DNA of 64,000 nt from Torreya grandis (Eukaryota; Streptophyta; Pinopsida; Cupressales; Taxaceae), in contig JARHVA010006312.1 of assembly GCA_037957365.1 (NCBI GenBank), forward strand, positions 800,501-864,500, written 5' to 3'. This document shows, piece by piece, positions 22,365 through 34,778 of this stretch. Under the pieces are notes generated by a model. It saw only the letters and a program-made list of their open reading frames with translations, searched no databases and had not been told where the DNA came from. The stretch's first letter is position 1. The number at the start of each line of letters is the position of its first letter. The position numbers and the translations under genes are program-made.

Positions 22365-25300
22365 ACACCTCCTAGAGGAAGTTCTTCTAAGTTAATGTTA
22401 ACTATTGATCCTTTAAGCAAAGTTGGATACAACATTGTGGAAGATATGAAAAAGATTAAAGACAATATCACTCTACATGAGGTAACTCAAATTAAAAAAA
22501 GAGACTTAGTCTTGGAATCTTTGTCAAATAAAAGTGGGAAACCCCCTAAGAATGATAGTGATAATGTAATTACACAAATGATCAAAGTAGAGTCCCCACC
22601 TTTCTTACTTATAGTTAGGATATTTGGAAAAAATGTTCATAATTGTTTGTTAGATTCAAGAGGTTCAACCAACATTATGCCTATTTGGATATGTGAAAAA
22701 CTTGAGCTAATTCCAATAAAATATGATAGGGTAGTTAATCAATTTGATAAATCCATAGTTAAGTTTGTAGGATAATTATTAAATGTGCATATATAGCTGG
22801 CTAGTGAACCACGGGTTCAGTAGTTCATTGATATCCAAGTGGTAGAAATGCCTAGTGGTTAAGGATTGATTTTAAGTAGAGAACAGACTAAAACTTTAAA
22901 TAGATATATGTATACTAATTTTTCACACTTATGGATTCCTTGGAAAGGTGTGCCAAAACAAATAATAGTAGAAAGGGAACATCAAATGAAACACATGATA
23001 ATAGAATATAATATTGTTAATGAAAGGGTAAATTTCTTGGATTTTGATTTGGGAGTTTTCACTTTAGAAATCACAAAAGAACCATTTTTTGAGTCCTCAA
23101 ATATGTGGTTTGTGGAAGTTATAAATTGATGGCTCCAAATGCAAATTAGGATTAAGAGCTGGTATTATATTGATGAATCCTTCAAAAAAACAATACCATG
23201 CAACTTACAAGTTACAATTTCCTTACACCAATAATTTGGCTGAGTATGAGGCTCTCATACTTGGATTGTAGTTTTCCATTAAACATAAAGTTAAAGAACT
23301 CCTTGTTTATGGAGACTCTAAACTTTTGGTTAACCAAGTGAAAATTAAGTACCAGTGTAAATTGTCTTACTTAAAGAGATATAATTTTAGGGTGTGGGAT
23401 TTAATCGAATCTTTCAATACTTTCAACATATTATCTATTCCAAGAGAAGAAAAAAACCTACTGATGAGCTTGCCTCTACTATAGCTAACCTCATGCCTAA
23501 TCATGATTCTAAAAGTATCAGTATTGAGATAATACCTTGTCCTTCAGTTCTTGAAAATATAAATCATTTCCAAGTTTTCAATGATGATCAACAAATCATA
23601 GATTTATTAACTAATTTTGTGGCTTTTGAAGCTCACATTATTGATGAGATTGGTGACACTTCTCATGAGTAGGAAATTAATGGTAAAATCATCTAATTAA
23701 GTGATAATAAGAAACCAAAAGGGATGATTTCATTGGAAAGAATATTTGATTTTGACAAAAAAATTAAACCACCTAAGCAACACAAGGTAAATGGTAAGTA
23801 TTATCATGTAATGAATCTTGGCTCAAAGGATCAGCTCTAAATGGTGAATACAGGGAAGGCTTGCACCAAAATGAAGAATAGGAAATCTAGAGAGTTGATT
23901 ACAAAATAAAATGATGTAATTGTTTGGTCTTATGAAGATTTGAAAATATTTGACCCGAGGGTCATTACTCATACCATACCTCTTCAAGAAGGTTACAAAC
24001 CTTTTGGACATAAGAAAAGGCTAGTCAACCCTATTTTAGAACCCATGATTTTTAAATAATTCAAGAAGATATTGGATGCAATGATAGTGTTTCCTATTAG
24101 ACATTCCACTTGGGTGGAAAACTTAGTCCCAGTCAGAAAAAATAATGGAGAAATAAGATTGTGCACAGATTTTAAAAATTTAAATAAAGAATCTGAAAAG
24201 GATAATTATCCTTTACCTTCTCTAGACCAAGTTATCCAAACTAGTTTAGGATCTTCCATGATGTCCTTTTTGGATGGATTTTCTAGGTATAACCAGGTGC
24301 TTGTTGCTCTAGAGGATAGGATGAAAATAGCTTTTACTACTAAATGGGGAACATACACTTACGAGAGAATGACTTTTAGATTAATTAATGTAGGGGAAAC
24401 TTTTTAGAAGGCCATGGATCATGATTTCCAAGGTTTAGTGGGCAAGTGTATCATCATATATATGGATGATCTTACATTATTTTCTGAAAATAGAGAAGAG
24501 CACTTCATATATTTGAGACAAGTATTTGATAGATGTAGCAGGTATGGTGTATCTCTTAACCCCAAGAAAAGCATATTGTATGTCACTAAGGAAAAATTGT
24601 TGGGACATGTCATTACCAAACATTGAATCTCTATGGATCCTAAAATAATAGAGGCCATTTCTAAAATTAATTTGGCCAATAGCCGAAAATAACTTAAGTC
24701 ATTCTTTGGCAAGATTAATTTTTTGAGGAAGTTTGTTTCAAGCATCATTGAGATTTTTAAACCTTTGAATGATATGATAAAGAAGGATGCTATAATTTCT
24801 TAGAATCAAGAATCCAAGAAGGCCTTTGATGATATTAAGAAAGCAATTATTGAAGCTTCAATCCTCATAAGTCCTGATTTTTCAAAGGATTCATATCTAT
24901 ATTCATTTGTTTCTAAGCATACTATGGATGTAGTGTTAACTCAAAAGGTTAATGGGAATGATCATCCTATAGTTTTCATGAGCACCAAATTTTAAAATGT
25001 ATATGTGAATTATTCTATGATTGATAAGAAATCTTATGCATTAGTAAAAGTAATAAAAAAGTTTAGACATTACCTCCTTAGAAATAAGGTGCATGCTATA
25101 TTACCTGATCCAGCTATAAAACTTATGTTGAGTCAGAATGAGCTTGGAGAAAGAAGAGGCAAATGGATGAAAATTATATAATAATATGATATAGAGATGA
25201 CAATTGCCAAATTAGTGAAATATCAAGGTCTAGTTTAGATGATCACTAATATTGACCCAAAAGTTCATATCATGCAAGTAGATCAACAAAACTTTCAACC

Positions 25301-26551
25301 TAACGAGTGGTATGACTCTATTATCCATTTACTTGTTAATGGTATTTGTCCCCCAAGATTTATAAAAGAAAAAAAGAGAGCCTTAAGGCTCAAAGTAGCT
25401 CATTACCTAATCAATAATGGAGTCTTGTATAGCAAGAACTTTGAGGTAATTTATTTGAGGTGTGTGTCCAAGGAAGCAAAAGCTTGGATTATGAATACCT
25501 TTCATGAAAAATTAGTAAGTGGATACCCTTCAGGAATAATCACAGTTCATAAGATTCTCAGGGCTGGGTATTATTGGTCCACACTCTTTAAAGATGCTTA
25601 TAAGCATGTGAGGGAGTGTCATTCATGCCAGATTTTTAGCACAAAGGAACCAAAGGCAGCCACACCTTTACAACTTGTGATGGTAGATAAACCTTTTGCA
25701 AAATGGGGATTAGACTTTATTAGAGTAATAAACCCTAATTATTTTAAAGGTCATATGTTTGTCTTGACTAATATAGATTAGTGTACTAGGTGGACTGAGG
25801 TAGTAGCCACTAAGCAATGTAGAATAAAGGAAGGGATTAATTTCCTAGAAGAAAATATTTGTACTAGATTTGGAAACCCAATTTCTTTGGTGTGTGATAA
25901 TGGATCTACATTAATTTCTATTAAAATGACAGAATGGGATTATAACCAAGGAATTACACTCAAGTTTTATTTAATTAATATCCTTAAGGAAATGGTGTTT
26001 CTGAATCCAAAAATAAAAATATAAGGAAAGCTATCAAGAAATTTACTAAAGATAAACCTAAAACATGGCATAAACTTCTTAAGTTTGCATTATGAGTAGA
26101 TCGAATTAGGATCAAACAAGCTCTAAAAGCTTCACCATTTTTATTGGTATATGTTTAAAATCCCATCTTTCCCATCATTTTTAAGTTGCCTACATTCACA
26201 TTCATGTAAAAATACATGGAAGACAGTCATGAACTTGCTAATTTTCAGCTATTAGACATTATTCAAATGGAAGATGCCAAATAAAAAACATTTATAGACT
26301 TTAGTAGACACCAATCAACCATGAAAAGATGGTTTTATAAGAGATCCAAAGTGAAGGTATTTAGACAAGGAGATTTGGTCCTTCTTTGGGACAAGGCATT
26401 AGAACCCAAAGGTAAACATGGTAAATCCACTCCTTTATGTATTGGTCCTTACCAAATTGTAGAAATATTGGGCAACAATACTTTCAAGTTGAAAGATCTC
26501 CAAGGAGCAGAGTTCACATTACCTACTAATGGACAATATCTCAAACATTAA
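22365..26551 (+). pseudogene. Element C pol: PR-aRH-RT-RH-IN, decayed
   Basis: Begins abruptly at the end of LTR A inside the gag-pol linker. Protease: NCLLDSRGSTNIMP, where the catalytic Asp is kept but the following DSG glycine is Arg (22,653-22,661). aRH about 23,118-23,400. The linker reads WSYEDLKIFDPRVI. RT about 24,072-24,770 with IIYMDDLTLFS. RNase H about 24,810-25,110. Integrase from about 25,370: zinc region H-H-C-C (ECHSCQIF), core KWGLDFIRVINP and VCDNGSTL, and a C-terminal GPYQIVEILGNNTFKLKDL module ending at 26,551. Frameshifts and stops separate the blocks. Related to A but clearly another family. Its gag is not present and may lie beyond the left end of the window if the A array was inserted into it. 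Confidence 0.88.
23118..23400 (+). other. Element C second RNase H (aRH), upstream of RT
   Basis: Read in one frame it gives IDGSKCKLGLRAG, then NNLAEYEALILGL, then LLVYGDSKLLVNQV: the full D-E-D set of an aRH with one TAG inside. It lies about 670 bases before the first RT motif. This second family shows the same order as A, so the arrangement is not a local rearrangement of one copy. Confidence 0.85.
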
Positions 26552-27007
26552 TTTGTTGTTACCCCACCAAAGGTATTCATATAATAAATGTGTACGATTG
26601 CTAAAATTAGAATAGGTAGGCTAGTTAGTTCTCTTCCTTGTTTTTTTTTCCTTATTGGGTTTGTGTATATTTGTTTTGTTTATGTTTTTTTTCTCTTCTT
26701 CTTTCTTGGTGGTGTTCCTTTGTTGTGGTAATGTCTCATTTTTATTTTTTTTGGTTTAGAATTGCTCAAGAATGTGGGTATAAATCTTAAAAAGGTGACC
26801 ATGGCTGGAAATGAAGTAGTATGAAGCAACCAGAGACATTGGTATAAATTGGTATAGGATTTTATTATCCTATAAATATTTAAACCTTATTCTGCATCAA
26901 AACTTGGTTTTAAGAAGAATAATATGTATACAATGTGAATTTTTTTTATTAAATCATATTCATGCTTACACTTAAAACACATCCTTATCATGGACTAAAG
27001 TTTCAAT
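26552..27007 (+). other. Element C 3' non-coding region
   Basis: T-rich, low-complexity sequence after the integrase stop. No gene seen. Confidence 0.5.
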
Positions 27008-27019
27008 TAAAGGGGAGAG
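27008..27019 (+). other. Polypurine tract of element C
   Basis: A purine run with core AAAGGGGAGAG sits about 455 bases after the pol stop, followed by TATCCTGATGCC. Purine tracts of this form prime plus-strand synthesis immediately before a 3' LTR; TGATGCC at about 27,025 is a candidate LTR start. Confidence 0.6.
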
Positions 27020-27024
27020 TATCC

Positions 27025-28600
27025 TGATGCCAAAAAATTTAACCAAATCCTTAAAACTAGGTTGTATTGGTTTCCAACCTTTGCAAAAGGACTTAGAAAA
27101 TGTAAAAAAAAAGAGAGCTCATTACAAAATCTATGGAAGTAGAATCCAAAGTGATTCAGGTAATCTCCACTAGGGCTATGGATGTCTGGTTGGTAGTGGA
27201 TTAAGACCTTGAGGGGAACCAAAGGTATATCTATTAGGGCTATAAATGCCTAGCTAGTAGTAGAGCAATGCCCAAGCCTCCCCTAAATTAAGAGTTATTA
27301 TGCTTAAAGAATATCTAAAAGTCCTTAAATTTAAGTGTAATGGACCAAAAGGATATGAACCTAGACATTATTTCTTGAAATTCGTGATAAATAGTAAGTG
27401 GAATCAAAGCACACAATACATGTTTATGTTTTAATATCTAAGTTTAAATTTTATAAATAAGGAACTTATTTCAAACTGAAAGTTGATCCATAAGAGAAAT
27501 ATGTCCAAAAAGGGATATAAAATTCATGTACAAGTTTAAACTAGAGCTCTGTGTTCTAACATATTGCTATGTTGTGCCTATGAGTCATCATTTGTTAACA
27601 CCAACACCCCCATATATTTTTTGGAAATGGGACCCATGTGATTTTTTCTCGAGCTTCTATATTCTAGAATAAGTGTGAAAGATTATTTGATCATGTTTTG
27701 ATATTGTTAAAAGTCATCTTGAAGGTTAATAATTACAATTTCTATGAAAGAAGGTAGGGTTCCCAAATGATAAACCCTAGATATTTGAATTTAAATGTTC
27801 ATAGGAAAGTCTAGCAGAAAATTTTATGCATAATCAAGTTTTAGCTTAAAGTTAATGCACTTTTGAAGATATAATGATTTGTTCTTGTTCACTATATTTG
27901 ATCCAATGGTGCATTAGGATTGAAGTATTTTATAAAGGAATATAGTTAATGACTCAAGCCATAGTGAAGATCCAAAGATGATCACTTGATTATAAGTTTT
28001 AAATCTAATGGATCCAATAGTGATCACTTGCTCGCTAGATTTGATCCAATAGTGCGCATCAGCATGGAAACCTCAAGATCTCCCAAAGGATTTAATGGTG
28101 GTCACTTGCTCAATTTGATCAAATGGTGTGAGCCAATTGAAAACTTTTCAAAGGCCTCTAAATCTTGATATATGGCATAATTAATAAACTCAAAGATCAA
28201 GAACCAATGAAATGCATGGATCGGGATTTATCTTTTTGAAGTAAAATAAAAAAGACCTTTTGAAAACCAATGATCACTCTTCAAATGTCATTTATGAAAA
28301 TTTCCATGAAATGAATTTAACCCTACCACATAAGCTCCACGTAGGTCTGAAATATCCAAATGAAATATATTTCATGATTGAAAAACACAAGAGAGATGAT
28401 AAGAAAGGTTCTATCATATCTAAGGCATGTATGTAATCAAAGTTGGATGTTTTGGTCATTAAATCAAAAAACCCTAAACCCTCCATAAATAATGCTATAA
28501 TAAGTTCAAATTGATTAGGTGATACTTGAGATAATTTTGAACTTAATTTAGAGTAGGTGCTTTAGTGAGAACTTTGATAGATTTGTAATTACAATACACT
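27025..28600 (+). repeat. Probable 3' LTR of element C (limits unsure)
   Basis: No second copy is in the window, so ends cannot be set by comparison. The block is non-coding and follows a polypurine tract. It contains an imperfect duplication (ACTAGGGCTATGGATG near 27,167 and ATTAGGGCTATAAATG near 27,229). Motif GATCACTTG with TTTGATCCAATAGTG recurs between about 27,895 and 28,125. A possible TATA element (CCATAAATAATG) is near 28,482. ORF-X begins just beyond. Confidence 0.4.
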
Positions 28601-28607
28601 TTTATCA

Positions 28608-28903
28608 ATGGCAATAGGTAGGCAACATATGAAGATTAAATTAGAGATTTATCTAACTTTATATGGTGAAGGAAGGGTCTTTAGAGACATAGAGTTAGAT
28701 TCAATACCATTTAATGTACATGTAATAAATAATTCGTCTAAATTATTCTTCTTTGATGAATAGTTGCAACCAATTTCTTAGTAAGAAAAGACGAATGTTT
28801 CAGTGTACTAAAGATATAAGGATTTAGTATCAATTCAAATGGTAGGCCTTCATCATATAGCTAATAAACTAGAGGTAGTGCATTGCATTGACCTTCTTGT
28901 TCC
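28608..28903 (+). pseudogene. ORF-X, 5' part (unknown protein, split by element D)
   Basis: The ATG at 28,608 opens a frame reading KIKLEIYLTLYGEGRVF and on to VVHCIDLLVP at the insertion point, with several stops (for example after FFFDE). The frame continues in phase at 43,371 beyond element D. I do not recognise the family. It lies just after the putative LTR of C, a position where Ogre-type elements carry an extra ORF upstream of gag. It might be such an ORF1 of a neighbouring copy, or a captured host gene; neither is shown. Confidence 0.6.
28899..28903. repeat. Target site duplication of element D, left copy
   Basis: GTTCC directly before the LTR start TGTAGACACC; identical to 43,371-43,375. 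Confidence 0.9.
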
Positions 28904-30077
28904 TGTAGACACCTAAATTTGGCTATCGATAACCTTTAATCAGGCTTTTGGCTAATTTCCACTCAAAATGCACAATTTGGCCTAAAAACACTAAAACATG
29001 CTAAATGATGTGAAACTAACATATTTAGTTGCTGATTTTGGCTAGGGTATCCCTAAATAGGGAAATGCAATTTATGGGCCAACTAACTTTGATCAATTCA
29101 TCTTGAGCCAAAATTCCAATTTTACACCTAAGTGCCTAGATTGACCTTTCCTATCAAATATATTACATGAGACACATGCCTATGTTATTTATTACTGGTA
29201 ACATCCTAAATGGGATAATGGATCCAACACATCTGACATCACCTTATAATTCTAATCTAGTCAAAATTTGGACCAATAATAAGGCATTCTGATCAATTTT
29301 GAATAATTTATGCATAAAGTACTTAATCATACTGAAGAGATAATTAACAAAAATCAAGGCCTAATAAAAAATTCCAAGGAAACTTGTTGAATACTTATTT
29401 TTGGAAATGAATATTGAATATCTACATCATTGGGTGACCTCATTTCTTGGGAAGACATCCCTAGGCCATAAATGCAATAAATATCAAGATTCATGCCCTC
29501 CATGCCTAATCAATGCCTTCCATGATGCCCTCCATGCCTATTAATTTCCCCTTCTTCTAATGTCATGATGAGGATAATTACAAACTTAATTCTAAAAATT
29601 AGATTAATACTCAACAACACATCTTCATCTCAGGATGGATGGTTCATGTTGATTCTAGACATTCTCAAAAATCTATAAATAGAGAGGCCATGAACATCAT
29701 TTCTAAGTCTTGAAAATGCAAAGTTATAATGTAGAATTGGTTCCAAAAGCTTTAATAAACTATTTTTACCATGCCAAATTGATTCCAAGCCAAGCCATAT
29801 GTTAAAGGTGCTAAGGGGAGATGGAGGTAACCAAACTTCCATTGCCAAGGACTTCATGAGCACAAGCTGGGCAAGCCACTACAACAAGCATTTTGGAGCA
29901 ATCAAGGAAGGTAAAAGAGGTTTATTTTGAATTTTATTTGTGTGTTTTATTCATGTTTGTTAACTAATCTCTCCTTAGTGTCTAGGCCTAGACATGTTAT
30001 GTTATTATTGTGTTTCTTTCATTTTGGAACAAACAACATACTCACCATCCTCTCTTGAGTCAAATTCCTAGATCACA
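28904..30077 (+). repeat. Element D 5' LTR
   Basis: Aligned with 42,179-43,370. Contains TATA box CTATAAATAGAGAGGCC (about 29,670). The repeated CCTCCATGCCT/TGCCTTCCATG block near 29,500 is also present in the other LTR. Confidence 0.93.
29670..29679 (+). promoter_or_regulatory. TATA box of element D 5' LTR
   Basis: CTATAAATAG, conserved at about 42,949 in the 3' LTR. Confidence 0.7.
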
Positions 30078-32666
30078 TTATGCACACTCAGTGGTACTAG
30101 ACACATCTCACACCTGAAGAAGATCATTTTATAACTCTAAAATATTTATTTGGCCCTTTAAAACTCTTAAAAATTGATTTTCTGACTTTATTTTGCCATT
30201 TTTGGTTGCCACAATTTTACACAGTAATTGATGTCAGCAAGTAAGACTGACATTGGTTAGAAAAACTGACATCAGTTAGATTTTGATTAGTCAAGGTAAC
30301 CATCATTGATTATAATAACTGATGTTAGTCACTATGTTTTTCCAAAAACATAGACCTAAGAGCTATTTTTCAAAAGTTTATTGTTTCAAGCTAAAAAGAG
30401 CTTAAAAGTTAAAAGACATGTTAACATTTTTGCTACAGGACCAAGCTTGATATTTGTTCAAAACATGTTTAAATCACCTTTGCATGTTTAAAAATAAATT
30501 AGGAGCCTTGTTTTGGTGTTTAACAAAGGACTTATATGCTTTGGTAAATATTTTCAAAGTTTGAAACTAAGACCAAGGGGTCAAATGAACACCACCAAAT
30601 CTTTCATTTTGGGTTTAAAATTGAATACACTTGTCAATTCTTGTTTGCAATAGTTTTTTAATCAAATTTTGATTTGTAAAAAAGAGGCATGTTACATGTA
30701 TGCTCTTCCATTTGTCCCCTATAGGGAAACCTTAGAATCAAAAGTGCCATTCCTATTGCAAATAGCCTAGTCTAAGGATAAAAAAGAAAGTCCTCTAAAA
30801 CATTCTCCAAAAACTCATCAAAGTTTAGGTGACCTTGAAAATGACCCTAAAGTCTTTCTAATTTCTTGATTTCTTTATTTTTATACAAACTTGGCTTGTG
30901 AGGGAGACTTCATCACCTCCGACAAATTCTTTAGGAAAGCTTTGACCCAGGGTTTCATCTCCTTGCATTAACTTCATTTTGGCTCCTTTAGATTTGCACA
31001 TAAGAGGTAGTGGCACTTTGGACATCATACTACACTAAGTGAATAATAAGATGTAGTGGTTGTAAAAAGGACTATACCTTCCTGTAACAAGCCAAGTGAT
31101 ATGGACCCAAAATTCATGCTTTTCTTTTGCATTGTTTGGTGTGAAAGTCATTGTGTAATTGATTCCCCTAGATCATTCAGAAACTTATTAGATCTTAGAT
31201 AAATCCCCACATACCATAGAAGTATTGTTGGTGTAAGGTGAACCTCAAGGTCCATGTCATAGTAGTATCATTTGAGAGAAGTGGGGTGTAAAAAACCTAC
31301 TATATAATTCACATTTACTTTTGTATGAACACTTAAAATCCTCTCAAATGATGTATATTGATAGATTCCAACAATACCAAGCAACCTTGTCAGTTTAGGA
31401 TCTAAGATTAGTTAATTAGTTAGTCTTGTCCTAGATTAAAGTCTTGTTTGGAGTCAAAACTTGGTGTAAACAAATAATCCAAACCAAACACATAGTCAAA
31501 ATTTTCCTTTGAACAAAGAGGCATTATGCTATCTATGTGAGATCATCAATTTTCCTTGTTCAAAAGTTCATCAAAATCTTGAAGAGTCATATCATCCACT
31601 TTGGTGCAATTATGCTACCCAATTTAGTCTAGACCTTTACCCAAGTTGTTTAAGTCCTTCACTTATAATCTAAATTTGAAATTTCACCTTTATAAGTTTA
31701 TAGGGTTGATTTTTTAAATTGGTTCAAAATTTGCACTAAACTTGAGGGAACTTAGGTTTAATTTCCAATTTGGGTTGAAGGTTGTTTAAGACTCATAATC
31801 ATTATCAACATTCGATAGACTTAAGCCATTTTGTGCTAAACAATTTCACTTTAAGTCTATGCACCACAACATTTTGAGTCAAGAAAAGTAATGTTATGCC
31901 ATCAAAATTGTAGTAAAATGACTTTACCTTAGAGAGTTTTTGAAGAAATTTTTTTATCACACCCTTTTGGGTAGTATAGCATCATTACTCTACCCAAAAC
32001 ATTTCAAAAATTATTCCATAGACCCGCTTACATAGAGTTCCAAATCTGTTCCTACATTTTCAAACCAATCAAAGTGTACTTTCATGATCTTTTATCTAAA
32101 ACAGTTGTACTACTCACTTTTGTCTAGCTGATTTGTCAAAAGAACCAAGTTTTATACCAGTTTTTGTGGGAAAATAAACTATTTCTAAAGTGCCTTTTGT
32201 TTCATACTTGATACCTAGTTGATCAAGTTCATGTCCAAGAATAAAATGCTTAGTGTTTGTTAGAAGTGTTTCTAATCCATTATATTAAAACTTTCATCTA
32301 TTTTCAAAGTCTAGCTTTTAACACCATTTGGCTAAGAGTCCTAGCACATGCCTTGTTTGAGCCTAGATTTTGACACCACATTTGGCCAAAAGACCTAGAA
32401 AATTTTAAATTCCTAGATTAGACTGATTTGAAACATTTCAACCTTAGAATTTGGTGTTTTGATTTTATGTCCATTTACTTGCTTATCTTTATGTGAACAG
32501 TGAAACGTTAGATACTTCACACTAGCTTGTTTCTTCATAAAACTTTGCATAAACATTTTGATCCTTTTGATGAATCTAGACCAAGTTGGAATATCATATG
32601 TTTTAGACATTAACCTTTTTTAGAGCTTGAAGAAATCTTTGACCTTTTATCTCAAAAGCATTGACT
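30078..32666 (+). other. Element D leader between 5' LTR and gag
   Basis: About 2.6 kb without a supported gene. A possible PBS, TGGTACTAGACACATC, starts at 30,092, 14 bases after the LTR (weak). Inverted copies of AACTGACATCAGTT-like sequence cluster at 30,225-30,335. A short imperfect duplication (ACACCATTTGGC, ACACCACATTTGGCC) lies at 32,308-32,400. Confidence 0.5.
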
Positions 32667-34770
32667 ATGGATCCCAACATGTATTCCTACACTTGTAGTG
32701 GACTCATGTACAATCCATGGATTAGTAATGTGGTATCATAGGAAGAAATGGTTAAAGACCCCTATGTAGATAATATTTCTTATGAGATGGATTATTATCC
32801 CTCTTATAATACTCAATTAGGGGTCTAAAACAAAGTTCCATTGTCTAACTATCTAGTTAACACACCACCATTTTTAGAACAAGACCAAGATCAAACTGTA
32901 CAATACCTAGCTATTATACCTATAGTAGATGAGCTATGAATTCAACAGTCATTTTATACTAATATATCTTCCATGTATTATTCATTTTTGTTTGAGTGAA
33001 ATTTATTAGAGAATAAAGATGAGATTTTGGTAAGAGCCATAGTGTTAGGGGCCAAGTTTCTAGTAGACTTCCCCCATGAAAATTTATTGAGTCTAGTAAG
33101 AGTGCCCCACAATATCATTTATGATCAACATGATTCTTCTAAGAATCCTATGGCTCTAGTCTGAACAACATATCAAGATCTTAATATATTTGATTAAGGC
33201 AAAAACATCATCAAAGATCACTTTAACCAAATGCAAACATCATATCAAACCTACCTGAATCTAGCACATGATTTCAACTAGATGAACATGGTAAGTAAGC
33301 CTTTTATTGACCTATATCCTTCAATAAGAGTGTTGATAGAGTTAACTAGACAAAATAATATGAATTTTGACCCATTCATATAAACCACTTTGATAGATAA
33401 CTTGATGCATATGACCATTATTGAAGAAGTGTCTTTAGCCTATACATAGAGTAGTGAGCCAAATGTAGTAGATAATGTGCAAACAACATCTAGTCCTGAT
33501 CAAAGTGATACTAATACAAAAATAGCTAGCTAACAACATGTGCCTATAGTTAATCTTATGAATATATCATCATACTAGGGAATAAGAATTTCTATGCCCC
33601 AACCTCAACTAGATTCTTCCTCAAGTATACAACCTATGGGATTAGGTAATCAAACAATGACTAATATCATGCCTCAATGATAGAATGTGATGAACCCTAC
33701 TCCTCAACAAGTAACAAGTAGTATTTCACAATAATAGGCACAATATAGTGTATCAATGCAATAGAGGATAAATATATTTCCACCTCAATCAGGGGCAACT
33801 CATGTTCCATCTCGCTAGGTAACAATGAACATAACTCTTTAGTCATAGACTAATATGCTAATCCAAAACCAAGTAATGACTAGTCAAAAACATGCAAATA
33901 TGGGCTAGCAATAGATGCAAAATTTGCAACTTAATTTCACTTCCTCATATAAATTTTTGCAATAAGGAGGTCCCCATGTTTCTCAAGTACCTACTAGACA
34001 ACCCATTGGTTCAAAAGTTGCCACAAATCTAAAGATAGGGTCTTGGTCCATAAGTTCCCACTCAACAACAAGGGTCAATTAGTCGACAGCATGTCCCTTT
34101 TAAAACATAGTAGGCACAATATAGTTATATCCCTCTATCCTAGCCATAAAATCCTCCAAGTCAAAACTTTATCACCAACTTAAACCAAAATATCTCACAA
34201 CCAAGTGTGTAATTTCAAGTACATCCTAATCCACATATGCGTATTCCTGATCCGTTCCCCAACCAAGCCAATGTACCCGAATAGGTATCTCCATCATCCC
34301 TTGGTTAAAGTGTACCACATGTGACCTCCTAACCATCTTCCCAAACCAATATTCTCCCTCAAAAAAATATTCCTTCTAGTTTCCTATCCCAAGAATTACA
34401 ACAAATGAAGGATGCAATTGCTAACATTCAAGCTAGTAAACAAACTAAAAATTTCAAATTAGATGATGTATGTTCCTATCCATTCAACATAGTGTATTTT
34501 TAGATACCATTTCTTCTAGGATACAAACCACTAAAATTTTATAAATACAAAGGGAGAGGTGACCATAAGGCTCATTTTATCAATTTCTTTATCATGTGTC
34601 AACCAGTGGCATATAACGACATATACCTTTTGCTATTAATTCCATTGAGCTTGGCTGGACAAGCCTTCGAGTGGTTTTTGATTTATTGCAAATGTCTATA
34701 ATCCATAAATACATCTTGAATGAGTTTTTGACCTAATCCATTATTGCTAGTGGCATATCCCTTGATAACT
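32667..34770 (+). pseudogene. Element D gag
   Basis: The ATG at 32,667 (MDPNMYSYTC) opens a long frame with many stops. A variable Gln/Ser/Pro/Asn-rich middle (QQVTSSISQ, MPQPQLDSSSS) leads to a Gag core near 34,500-34,690: LKFYKYKGRGDHKAHFINFF, then LIPLSLAGQAFEWFL. The core resembles LP.SL.G.A..W of other Tat Gags but lies close to protease, unlike A, where it is near the N-terminus. No zinc knuckle is visible. Many stops are TAG or TAA in Gln-rich contexts, suggesting lost CAG and CAA codons. Confidence 0.75.
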
Positions 34771-34778
34771 TTCAAGCT

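Noticed and set aside
30092..30107. Element D primer binding site matching initiator tRNA-Met
   Set aside because: Only the first several bases (TGGTA) fit; the rest does not, so it is mentioned only as a weak candidate.
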